NCBI GenBank assembly: GCA_963557065.1
Contig: CAUWCT010000045.1
Coordinates: 1-64,000 of the forward strand
DNA: 64,000 nt
DNA from: UMGS1370 sp963557065
GTDB taxonomy: Bacteria > Bacillota > Clostridia > Lachnospirales > Lachnospiraceae
Direction of reading: 5' to 3'
The notes under the pieces: generated by a model
Told to the model about the DNA's origin: nothing
The model's input: only the letters and a program-made list of their open reading frames with translations
Database searches by the model: none
Part shown: piece after piece, positions 41,474-49,089 of the stretch
How the letters are laid out: each line of letters starts with the position of its first letter
How positions within the stretch are numbered: position 1 is the first letter of the stretch
Program-made: the position numbers and the translations under genes

Positions 41474-41877
41474 GGTTTGTCTGCAAATGCCTCCCGCTCT
41501 TTTTTCAGTTCCTCATATAGCTGGTACAGAGTCCACCGGCTGTTTTGCTCTGTCACAATTGCTTTTAAATCAATTTTGGGAACCCCAGCCTTTCTAAGCT
41601 GAAGCAGCAGCTGATCCAGACGCCGCTCTGTAAACTGGTAAAGCACCAGCATCTGCTCCTCAATGGGATTATCTGTTTTTTCTTGTGAGACGACTGTGTT
41701 TTCTTCCTCTTTATTCAGCGGTTCCTCTGTTTTGATACCCAGCAAATTTCCTATCGTCTCTCCAGTCTGCCCGTCTGTCACATTTTTAATCCGGATTCCC
41801 ATCCGTACCAGTACGCTTTTCATCAGCGCCGGCTTTGGCGCATTACCTGGATTATAATATAACACTACTTCTCTCAT
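41470..41877 (-). CDS. DUF3783 protein
   Basis: 135 aa from the ATG at 41877 (AAGGAG ribosome site). It starts REVVLYYNPG and has a short N-terminal alpha/beta region (ALMKSVLVRMGIRIKNV) and a C-terminal helical pair (LDQLLLQLRKAGVPKIDLKAIVTEQNSRWT), which fits DUF3783. No catalytic motif is evident. It is coupled to the VWA gene by an ATGA overlap, so it probably belongs to the MoxR-VWA complex or its substrate set. Confidence 0.75.
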   Translation of the reverse strand: MREVVLYYNPGNAPKPALMKSVLVRMGIRIKNVTDGQTGETIGNLLGIKTEEPLNKEEENTVVSQEKTDNPIEEQMLVLYQFTERRLDQLLLQLRKAGVPKIDLKAIVTEQNSRWTLYQLYEELKKEREAFADKP

Positions 41878-41890
41878 GGTGATTCTCTCC

Positions 41891-42904
41891 TTATAATTCA
41901 AATTTTCGTTTTTTAACCGGTGTTTGATAAAGCTTTGTTCTGCGTGCATCCATCAGCACTGTAACTGCCTCTGTCTGCCCTGATTCAGAAGCCGCCTCCG
42001 CCATCGCCGAGACTGACTTTTCGTCCATAATCCCATCTTCTGCAATCCTCCCCAGAAGCTTCATATCCTGAATCCTTAAAAATGCCTTCATGGACTGGGC
42101 CGGATGCTCTTTCAAATAGGTTGTGTACTGCTCCCTTGATGCTTCACTTAAACCAAGGGGATACCAAAGTCTGTACCAGGCAAGTTCTGCTATGGTTTCC
42201 GGCTGTTCCTCTACACACACATAGGGAAACAGCGCGTCATATTCCGGCATCTGAATCTGGGTCTGCCGAAAACAGTACCGATACCTGTGGCCGCATCCAT
42301 GGGTTTCCAGCACCAGAATCCGCGCTGGAGTATTTTCTACTGATTCTTCAAAAAACTCCGGAATCAGCAGTTTTGCCTGTATCTGCCCACTCTGATCCCG
42401 AAGGGTCAGGCGCAGCATCTGGTTTAATTCTGCCAGCATTTCAGGAAGGCAGGATTTTCCCTCTTCCATATAGACATCCAGTTCTTCGATTCCTCTGCAC
42501 CCGGTAAAAAGTCCGGCTCCCAGATCCGCCATAGAAGACCAGAATGTAAATTTTTTGAGGGCTCCGCAATTATAAAACCCATATCTTCCGATCCGCACCA
42601 GGGTCTTTGGCAGGGATACGGACTCTACTTTGTCGCCGCAGAGAACGGGTATTGTTTCCTGAAAAGGGGCCGGCTTTGGCTCTTTTCTCATCATGGCTGA
42701 ACATACATACTCTGCCATCTCCAGAACTGGAAGTCTTTTTCCGGTCTCCTCATGGTCCCAAACTTGATCCGGGATTTCAATCTGACCATCGTTTCCTAAA
42801 ATCCGCAGGATCCGAGCGCCCTCTGTCCCTTCTGTCCTGCATTTTTCCCATAAAAGTTCCATATGCTTGATCCTCTTTATATCCATTTTTACACCAAAAA
42901 CCAT
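41891..42904 (-). CDS. BspA-like leucine-rich-repeat protein of the MoxR-VWA operon
   Basis: 337 aa. Residues about 95-140 carry one or two BspA/LRR_5-type repeats (VESVSLPKTLVRIGRYGFYN then CGALKKFTF). The rest is unrecognised: an N-terminal GARILRILGNDGQIEIPDQV segment and a helical C-terminal half. There is no signal peptide, so it is cytosolic. Start alternatives are 42904 (weak AGGAAA) and 42862 (AAAGAGG at 8 bases), the latter giving MELLWEK. As first gene it may be the recognition subunit of the MoxR-VWA system; that is inference. Confidence 0.7.
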   Translation of the reverse strand: MVFGVKMDIKRIKHMELLWEKCRTEGTEGARILRILGNDGQIEIPDQVWDHEETGKRLPVLEMAEYVCSAMMRKEPKPAPFQETIPVLCGDKVESVSLPKTLVRIGRYGFYNCGALKKFTFWSSMADLGAGLFTGCRGIEELDVYMEEGKSCLPEMLAELNQMLRLTLRDQSGQIQAKLLIPEFFEESVENTPARILVLETHGCGHRYRYCFRQTQIQMPEYDALFPYVCVEEQPETIAELAWYRLWYPLGLSEASREQYTTYLKEHPAQSMKAFLRIQDMKLLGRIAEDGIMDEKSVSAMAEAASESGQTEAVTVLMDARRTKLYQTPVKKRKFEL

Positions 42905-42908
42905 TCAT

Positions 42909-42942
42909 GTTTCCTGTCAGGTAAATCCAGTCCTGAACAGTT
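42909..42942 (-). repeat. AACTGTTCAG-headed hairpin upstream of the LRR/MoxR operon
   Basis: Minus-strand AACTGTTCAGGACTGG (from 42942) continues to CCTGACAGG, forming a CTGTTCAGG / CCTGACAG hairpin. The same AACTGTTCAGGAC motif begins the glf leader at 19340. A TATGAT hexamer lies just upstream, so it would sit at the transcript's 5' end. Confidence 0.45.
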
Positions 42943-43030
42943 CTATTTTATCATAAATCATTTTACATGATAATTGGCAAAACATATAAATGATGTTGGG
43001 CTTAGAGTGATACAGTACACCAGTATCCAA

Positions 43031-43091
43031 AAAATAAAAACACTCCCTTTCTAAAAACATCCTTTTGGGATTATTTTTAGAAGAGAGTGTC
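43031..43091 (-). terminator. Terminator of the surface-protein gene
   Basis: Minus-strand ACACTCTCTTCTAAAAA and TTTTTAGAAAGGGAGTGT pair with a small mismatch, followed by TTTTTATTTTTT. It starts about 42 bases past the stop at 43133. Confidence 0.85.
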
Positions 43092-43132
43092 TTATGTAAG
43101 AGATTCGCTCAAAACAGCATCATGCCAGGGTT

Positions 43133-46100
43133 TTACAGAGCTGGACTGTTTCCATCCCAGGAACCGTCAGCCGTTACAAAATATCCATCCGGGGTCTTTT
43201 CATTTTGATACATGGAGCCGTATGGACGCGCATCTAAGCTGTTTTCAACTGTGCTGAAATAATACCATTTATTATTAATGAACTGCCATCCTTTTTGCAT
43301 GCCGGTATTCTCATCATTCCAGTACCACTTATTGCTGCTCTGATCCAGAACCCATCCATTTTTCAGATACCCATCTGAACCAAATGCCCACCAGTTTCCA
43401 TTAATATGCTGCCAAGCCACCTGTTCCTGATTGGTTTCTGCTGATACATGTCCAATCTCTATTGCACCATCTGCATATTTATACCGCCAGCCGCGCTCAT
43501 CTTTCTCCCATGCGCCTGAACCGCCATGTGCTGCGTCGCCGCGGCTTCCTGTAACGGTATTTCCCGGCCCTTTAGAACTGCCGCTTCCACTGGAACTGCT
43601 TCCTCCTCCGCCTGAGCCGCCGCTTCCGCCGGAACTGCTTCCTCCTCCGCCTGAGCCGCCGCTTCCGCCAGAACTGCTTCCTCCTCCGCCTGAGCTGCCG
43701 CTTCCGCCGGAACTGCTTCCTCCTCCGCTGGAGCCGCCAGAACCAGAGCCATTGTTTTCGGAATTTCCTCCGTTATTCTCAGAGCCGCCTCCATTGTTTT
43801 CAGAATTTCCTCCGTTATTCTCAGAGCCACCTCCATTGTTTTCAGAGTTTCCTCCGTTATTCCCAGAGCCGCCCTGTTCAGGCAAGTTAATTTCTAACTG
43901 GATCTGTACATCGCTATATACAGGAACCTGATTATTTCCTTCCACAGTCTCGTGGTATTCGATTACCAAATTGGTCTTTCCGGTAGTAGGCAGAGTAAGA
44001 TTTATCTGAGCTGTACCATTGCTCAGCGCCTGGGTCTGTTCTATGCCGGACACAGTCTTTACTGTTATATTTCCAGAAGGAATCATTCCTCCTGACACAC
44101 CTGCTGCGGTCACCTGAACCTGTATGCTGCGTGCTGCCTGATCCGTTACTTTATAAGAAGCAGAAAGAACAGGAACTGCAGAAATAATCTCTGCATTTGC
44201 TGTATAGGTTCCTTCCTTCACCCAATTTGCAGAAGGAAGAATGGTCCAGGAAAGCTGATACTTACCTGGAAGAATCACCTCTGCTGCAGGTACTCCGTCC
44301 TGTGTATATGCGGCAAATGTAATATCCTGCGCTCCTGGAAGTAATTCCTGCGGCAATTCAGCCTTATCCTGAGCACACACCCACTTGTAGGCCGGAATAT
44401 GAGACTGACCATCATATACTGCTGTTCCCGCTGAAGTGACCTGAAGTTCAGGCTGAATTTTTTCTACTGTCAGAGTTTGTCTTGCGCTGGAACTCTGTAA
44501 ATCCTGGGGAATATCTCCGCCTCCATATTCAACAGAAATGGTGTTCTCGCCAGGTACAAAACCAGCCGAAGGAAGAACTGTAACAGGAGAAAAATGTACT
44601 TCTCCATTACTGTCTACCGATTTTGTTTCCAAAGGCTGTCCATTCAATAACAGACGCATTTCATTATTGCCTGCAGGTTTGGAACCATCCCTGCCTGATT
44701 TTTGAGCAACAGCAGAAATCTCCAATACATCCATGGGGCTTGCTGCGGTAACATCCTGCTGACCACTTTGGATAGACAGCTTTACCTGGCTTGGCAAAGC
44801 CTTGCTGTTCTCTGCCACCCAATCATTGCCTTTCCGTTTCATTACAATATTTGGCTGACTGTAATCAGGCGTAATCCCTAAAACACCATCCGAAGCTGAG
44901 TTCGCAACAGTCAAGTAGGTGTGTCCCTCTTGGACACGTCCTGATCTCCCACTAAAATAACCTTCTGTCAAAAGCTTGGCACTTCCTGTAAATGTATCCA
45001 CAGTCAGACAGCCATCCTGTTTTAAGGCAAACATGCCGTCAGAACTGTTCAAAGTCCCCAATGCAGGAAGAGCAGTGAGACTTGTCATATCCAGAATCGC
45101 ACCAGATCCTAATTCTACATTAATACCCCCCCTGCTGCCGGTTAAAGTCCTTGCCATTACTGTTCCCGTCGGGATATTAAGATCTGTAATGTCCTTTAAT
45201 ATCATAGATGATGGATAAACAGGGGAAACTGTCACCCGAACAGAATCTGCCCCAGTTCCCTCAATTACCTTTGCAGTCTGCCCATTTATCAGATCAATCG
45301 TAACATTTCCTGATGCATAATCGGGATTTGCGACTGGATCCGGCGGTTCTACAGGATTGATTAAATCATCCCCGCTTTGTTTTACCACATCAGAACCACA
45401 TGCATATATACTTTCCATCTTTATGCCATTGTCGATCTGAATACTGACATCCCCGCCAGGCATCTCCAATCCGCCTCCGAATATGGAGCCATACTCTCCG
45501 CTGCCTTTTAAAATAATAGACCCATTAGAACCAGCATAGTCTGCCATATCCGCTGCTCCTCCGGCATACAGATGGATCTTCCTGGCCCCTGCCCCTCTTT
45601 TGATATTAGACAGGGTTAATTCATGACCATTGGCATAAATACCCGCCCTTACTTTGCTTGTAAGGCTTAATTCGATGTCTTCTATGGTAACATCTGCTCC
45701 CAAAGCAAGTCCTGCTGAGCGGACAAGCAGGCTGCCACTATATCCAGGAGCCGGGCGAACGGTTACTGCCTTATCAAATACAAACGTCTCATTATTATCC
45801 TTGCCGTTAATAAAGCCCTTGTCTATAATATAAATGGTTCCGCCATCTGCCACATTTGCCATGGCATCTTCAAACCGATTATATGGAAATAGTTCTGAAC
45901 CATTTCCAGAAGTATCCGCGTTGCTATATTGCTTATATGTATATACATTCATAGGATCGACTGCAGGTAATGCATAGAGCGCTGCCTCTTCCGGTTCTGC
46001 TCCCAGGCAGGCGGCCAGGTCTCCATCTTCTCCCCCGCACACTGCGCAGTCGGCATCCACCCCATCCGCTGTGCACAATACGCTGCAGGTGCAGGTCTCT

Positions 46101-46567
46101 TCCTTTGGCATTTCTTCTAATGAGGTACAGATATCGCAGACAAATGTGCAGGGACTTTCAATCCCTTCTGGCTGATATCCGCAGACATCATCATGTACAT
46201 GGCGGCAATTCAGCTTTTCCCGGATGCATCCTTCTTCCTCACTGCATTCATGCACACAGTCTACTGGCCTTCTTCGTTTGGAAACAGCCGGCGTAGCAAC
46301 TGGATCTTCCTCTGGTTCCGGATAGCATTCCTCTGTGTGGGTGTGAACACAATCCCTGACCAGCCGATAACAGTCATCATCATGAACATGGGTACATGGA
46401 CTTCCCGGAGCGGCTGGAAGATAGCCGCATTCGGCTGTATGAGCCGTATGATGTTCACACAGTCCTCCCTGTTTACTGGCCGGAGCCGCTAAAACAGGAA
46501 CCATTGTCTGCAGGCTGAGCATGGTTCCGCATAAGAACCATGCCAAAATTTGTTTTGGTTTTCTCAT
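43133..46567 (-). CDS. Large secreted repeat protein with C-terminal cell-wall-binding repeats
   Basis: 1144 aa. Signal peptide (ILAWFLCGTMLSLQTMVPVLAA, cleavage near 28). Residues 35-185 are rich in Cys and His in repeated CxHxHxxxCY-type units (CTHVHDDDCYRLV; CVHTHTEECY; CRHVHDDVCGY), which may bind metal or form disulfides. A beta-helix-like region (about 210-560) and immunoglobulin-like segments follow, then a Gly/Ser/Asn linker (about 895-1010; NNGGNSEN and SSGGSG units). The end holds choline-binding-type repeats (WQHINGNWWAFGSDGYLKNGW; WQFINNKWYYF) for wall attachment. An AAGGAGAG ribosome site precedes the ATG. It probably acts in adhesion or surface layering; the ligand is unknown. 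Confidence 0.88.
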   Translation of the reverse strand: MRKPKQILAWFLCGTMLSLQTMVPVLAAPASKQGGLCEHHTAHTAECGYLPAAPGSPCTHVHDDDCYRLVRDCVHTHTEECYPEPEEDPVATPAVSKRRRPVDCVHECSEEEGCIREKLNCRHVHDDVCGYQPEGIESPCTFVCDICTSLEEMPKEETCTCSVLCTADGVDADCAVCGGEDGDLAACLGAEPEEAALYALPAVDPMNVYTYKQYSNADTSGNGSELFPYNRFEDAMANVADGGTIYIIDKGFINGKDNNETFVFDKAVTVRPAPGYSGSLLVRSAGLALGADVTIEDIELSLTSKVRAGIYANGHELTLSNIKRGAGARKIHLYAGGAADMADYAGSNGSIILKGSGEYGSIFGGGLEMPGGDVSIQIDNGIKMESIYACGSDVVKQSGDDLINPVEPPDPVANPDYASGNVTIDLINGQTAKVIEGTGADSVRVTVSPVYPSSMILKDITDLNIPTGTVMARTLTGSRGGINVELGSGAILDMTSLTALPALGTLNSSDGMFALKQDGCLTVDTFTGSAKLLTEGYFSGRSGRVQEGHTYLTVANSASDGVLGITPDYSQPNIVMKRKGNDWVAENSKALPSQVKLSIQSGQQDVTAASPMDVLEISAVAQKSGRDGSKPAGNNEMRLLLNGQPLETKSVDSNGEVHFSPVTVLPSAGFVPGENTISVEYGGGDIPQDLQSSSARQTLTVEKIQPELQVTSAGTAVYDGQSHIPAYKWVCAQDKAELPQELLPGAQDITFAAYTQDGVPAAEVILPGKYQLSWTILPSANWVKEGTYTANAEIISAVPVLSASYKVTDQAARSIQVQVTAAGVSGGMIPSGNITVKTVSGIEQTQALSNGTAQINLTLPTTGKTNLVIEYHETVEGNNQVPVYSDVQIQLEINLPEQGGSGNNGGNSENNGGGSENNGGNSENNGGGSENNGGNSENNGSGSGGSSGGGSSSGGSGSSGGGGSSSGGSGGSGGGGSSSGGSGGSGGGGSSSSGSGSSKGPGNTVTGSRGDAAHGGSGAWEKDERGWRYKYADGAIEIGHVSAETNQEQVAWQHINGNWWAFGSDGYLKNGWVLDQSSNKWYWNDENTGMQKGWQFINNKWYYFSTVENSLDARPYGSMYQNEKTPDGYFVTADGSWDGNSPAL
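43584..43870. repeat. Tandem DNA repeats coding the Gly/Ser/Asn linker
   Basis: Two in-frame repeat families: a 45-base unit (CTTCCTCCTCCGCCTGAGCC-type) repeated about four times from about 43600 to 43735, and a 33-base/66-base unit (GGAATTTCCTCCGTTATTCT-type alternating with GAGCCACCTCCATTGTTTTC) from about 43750 to 43865. Near-identical copies make length variation by slippage or recombination likely. Confidence 0.8.
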
Positions 46568-46639
46568 AGTCTCTCCTTTGTAATTTTGATGATGTCGGAG
46601 CCAAATTTATCTGACTCCAAAGTCGTGCCTATAGGGCCT

Positions 46640-46685
46640 TAAAGAAAAAAAAGCAACGGAAAACATGATACAAATCAAGTCCTTC
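46640..46685 (-). terminator. Probable terminator after the tRNA pair
   Basis: In the minus direction after tRNA-Gly there is a partly paired stem (AAGGACTTGAT ... ATCATGTTTTCC) followed by GTTGC and a run of eight T. The stem is imperfect, so the T-run is the main evidence. Confidence 0.5.
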
Positions 46686-46701
46686 GCTGCAAATAAAACA
46701 A

Positions 46702-46773
46702 AGCGCGAGACGGGATTCGAACCCGCGACCCTCGCCTTGGCAAGGCGATACTCCACCACTGAGCCACTCGCGC
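46702..46773 (-). tRNA. tRNA-Gly (GCC)
   Basis: Seven-base acceptor stem GCGCGAG / CTCGCGC, D-arm GGCTCAGTGGTGGAG, anticodon loop CTTGCCAAG with GCC, T-arm GGGTTCGAATCCC. The discriminator is U and the 3' CCA is not encoded. Confidence 0.96.
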
Positions 46774-46821
46774 ATAACAAAACTATAATACTGTAAACGT
46801 CCGCAGATACGATACCGTTAA

Positions 46822-46894
<73 letters not shown>

Positions 46895-46971
46895 TTCCTC
46901 AACAACTTAGTTAATTATATCCTATAATGTTCTAGTTGTCAAGATATTTTTTATACAAATCCTTGCAAATG

Positions 46972-47028
46972 GTAACAGTTCAGCCATGCATCTTCTTTCC
47001 CGCCTGTGGCGACAAGAAGATGGATGGC
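46972..47028 (+). repeat. TAACWGTTCAG-headed palindromic element, copy 3
   Basis: GTAACAGTTCAG followed by GCCATGCATCTTCTT (46983-46997) pairing with AAGAAGATGGATGGC (47014-47028) around a CGCC-TGT-GGCG core. It is the best-preserved hairpin of the family. The rest of the spacer to 47159 shows no supported gene; a plus-strand stretch after 47090 reads LDTGIVLPADKITSTYQPVV in an unopened frame and may be a gene scrap. Confidence 0.55.
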
Positions 47029-47159
47029 TAAAAATCAAGGTTTTCAGCACCATAAAACAAAAGAGGATTATATGAAAAAAGCGCACTTTTAGATACGGGG
47101 ATTGTACTCCCGGCCGACAAAATTACCAGCACCTATCAACCGGTTGTGTTTGCAGTAAC

Positions 47160-49016
47160 TCAAACAGCAGTATCCGGCTTCCCTATAAACACCACAATGG
47201 ATCTGGCTGGAACCATAAAGTGTTTTTGTTTTTCCAAAACCGGTTCCTCGCCCTCCTGATAGATACCGTTAATGCTGCCCTCGTCTGTGTTGACGGCAAC
47301 ATGCCATTTTTTCCCTTTTGGGAGGTTGGGAAGTGAAAATTCATGGGGTTCCCAGTGCATATTGTAGGTTACAAAAAATGAATCATCCGGCGTGCCGTCT
47401 TCTTTTTTAGCATAGCTGCCGCAGTACATGATGCCCAACTGCCTGCGAAAATTTTCAAATTCCGGACACCATGCTTTTACTCCATGATAGGAAATATCCG
47501 GCTGTCCGCATCCTAAATAATCCATGACTCTCGGCTCCTGCGCCATGTGGAAAACCGGATGTTTTTTGCGGAAAGCAATGGCAAATTTCACGAACTCCAA
47601 AATATCCTTGTTGGTACTGGTCAGATTCCAGTTAAGCCACGAAGTCTCGTTATCCTGACAGTAAGAATTATTATTCCCGCATTTTGTATCTCCAAACTCA
47701 TCGCCTGCCATAAGCAGCGGAGTCCCCTGACTTAAAAACAAAATTAAAATGGCATTGCGCAGCTGCCTGCGGCGCATTTCTACTACTTTTTTCTTTCTGC
47801 TTGGGCCTTCGACCCCACAGTTCCAGGTGTAATTATAATCTGCGCCATCCTGGTTATTTTCACCATTTGCTTCATTGTGTTTCCGATCGTATGTAACCAT
47901 ATCCATCAGTGTGAACCCATTGACGTTGGCCATATAATTGATGACTCCGGTCCCTTTGGGGTTTTGCTTGCTGCGGAATACCAGATTATTGATCTGGTCC
48001 TCGTCTCCCTTCAGAAGCCGGCGCATATCAATCTCAAATCCGTCATTGTATTCTGCCAGATGTTTTTTGTTGCCGGGCGCTGAAATGTTATTCCAGTTGT
48101 CTGCCCAAAGTTTTACCCGGCTCAAATACGGATCTCTGGCCAGAAGATCCTTGGGTGCATATCCAATGAGATGAAACCCGTCTATGTGATATTCTCTGGC
48201 CCAGTAACGGACCACATCCAGCGCATAGGCCGGTTCTTCCAGTCCGGAGAAAAACAGATCCAGCACCAGTTCCAGCCCGGCCTTATGAAGATTTTTCACC
48301 AAATCCTTCATCTCTTTTACCGGATCTTTTTCTTTTCCTGAGCAGTAAGAAGCTTTTGGCGCCATCCGTTCTCCTGCAACAAATCCCCAGAAATTTATTT
48401 TTCCAGTAGGCTCGTCCTTCTCATAAGGGTTTTTCATAGCCCCTTCCGGCATCATAACTTCCTGAAACTCTGTAGACGGCATCAGTTCAATAGTGGTAAC
48501 TCCCAGTTCCTTCAGGTATGGAATTTTTTCCCCAATACCGGCAAAACATCCCCTGTGTTCTGTTTTTGAAGACCCATGTCTGGTAAATCCCCTGGGGTGA
48601 ATCCGATAAATAATGCAGTCTTCATATGGATATTCTAAGGGCATATCCCCTTCCCAATCGTAATCATCTGTCAGAACTCTGGATTTTAACGTATTTTTTA
48701 TCTGCGATGGACTCCCCCAGATTTCTCTTCCCCGAATGTCTTTTCCGTAAGGATCCGGGAAGAGTTTGCCGTCCGATTCATAACAATACTCGATTCCCGC
48801 AAACTCTCCTGTCACCGTCATGTTCCATACATCGCCGATTTTGTCAGCAGCCGGAAACTCCAGTCTGGCGCAAGGTCTTTTTCTGCCATCCTGAAACAGT
48901 ACCAATGCACATTTCTCATTTCTGGAAACTACAGAAAAATGGGCTCCGCCGTCAATAGCAGTCACCCCCATTGGATAAACATGACTGCCTTCTGTTATGA
49001 TTTTAAACTCTTCCAT
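47160..49016 (-). CDS. GH13 debranching-enzyme-like protein, catalytically degenerate
   Basis: 618 aa from the ATG at 49016 (GGGGAGATGAGG ahead); a TTG-started reading to 49097 overlaps the upstream gene. The N-terminal CBM48-like domain (about 10-110) and barrel follow GlgX/isoamylase closely: IYRIHPRGFTRH, GVTTIELMPSTEFQE, GVINYMANVNGFTLMDMVTYD, KHNEANGENNQDG, GTPLLMAGDEFG. Yet the nucleophile Asp of GFRFD is Ile284 (GFHLI), the acid Glu of AEPW is Asp306 (ADNW), and HD of TAHDG is V365-N366. It should not hydrolyse glycosidic bonds; it may bind glycan or act as a scaffold. It is last in the ADP-ribosyltransferase operon. Confidence 0.85.
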   Translation of the reverse strand: MEEFKIITEGSHVYPMGVTAIDGGAHFSVVSRNEKCALVLFQDGRKRPCARLEFPAADKIGDVWNMTVTGEFAGIEYCYESDGKLFPDPYGKDIRGREIWGSPSQIKNTLKSRVLTDDYDWEGDMPLEYPYEDCIIYRIHPRGFTRHGSSKTEHRGCFAGIGEKIPYLKELGVTTIELMPSTEFQEVMMPEGAMKNPYEKDEPTGKINFWGFVAGERMAPKASYCSGKEKDPVKEMKDLVKNLHKAGLELVLDLFFSGLEEPAYALDVVRYWAREYHIDGFHLIGYAPKDLLARDPYLSRVKLWADNWNNISAPGNKKHLAEYNDGFEIDMRRLLKGDEDQINNLVFRSKQNPKGTGVINYMANVNGFTLMDMVTYDRKHNEANGENNQDGADYNYTWNCGVEGPSRKKKVVEMRRRQLRNAILILFLSQGTPLLMAGDEFGDTKCGNNNSYCQDNETSWLNWNLTSTNKDILEFVKFAIAFRKKHPVFHMAQEPRVMDYLGCGQPDISYHGVKAWCPEFENFRRQLGIMYCGSYAKKEDGTPDDSFFVTYNMHWEPHEFSLPNLPKGKKWHVAVNTDEGSINGIYQEGEEPVLEKQKHFMVPARSIVVFIGKPDTAV

Positions 49017-49089
49017 TGCTGCCTCATCTCCCCTGATCATTTTTCGTACTCGTAGCGATTCCTGATCTATTATAAATGAAATCCCCTGA

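Noticed and set aside
43584..43870. Possible CRISPR array
   Set aside because: The repeats are contiguous and in frame with the surface protein, without spacers of constant length or unique sequence.
43431..43931. 166-codon plus-strand open frame rich in Pro and Leu
   Set aside because: Antisense to the Gly/Ser/Asn repeat linker; its Pro-rich sequence is a direct result of the repeat composition.
47040..47159. Possible gene scrap reading LDTGIVLPADKITSTYQPVV
   Set aside because: Looks protein-like for about 25 residues but has no start, no ribosome site and no second recognisable motif; noted only as a possible remnant.
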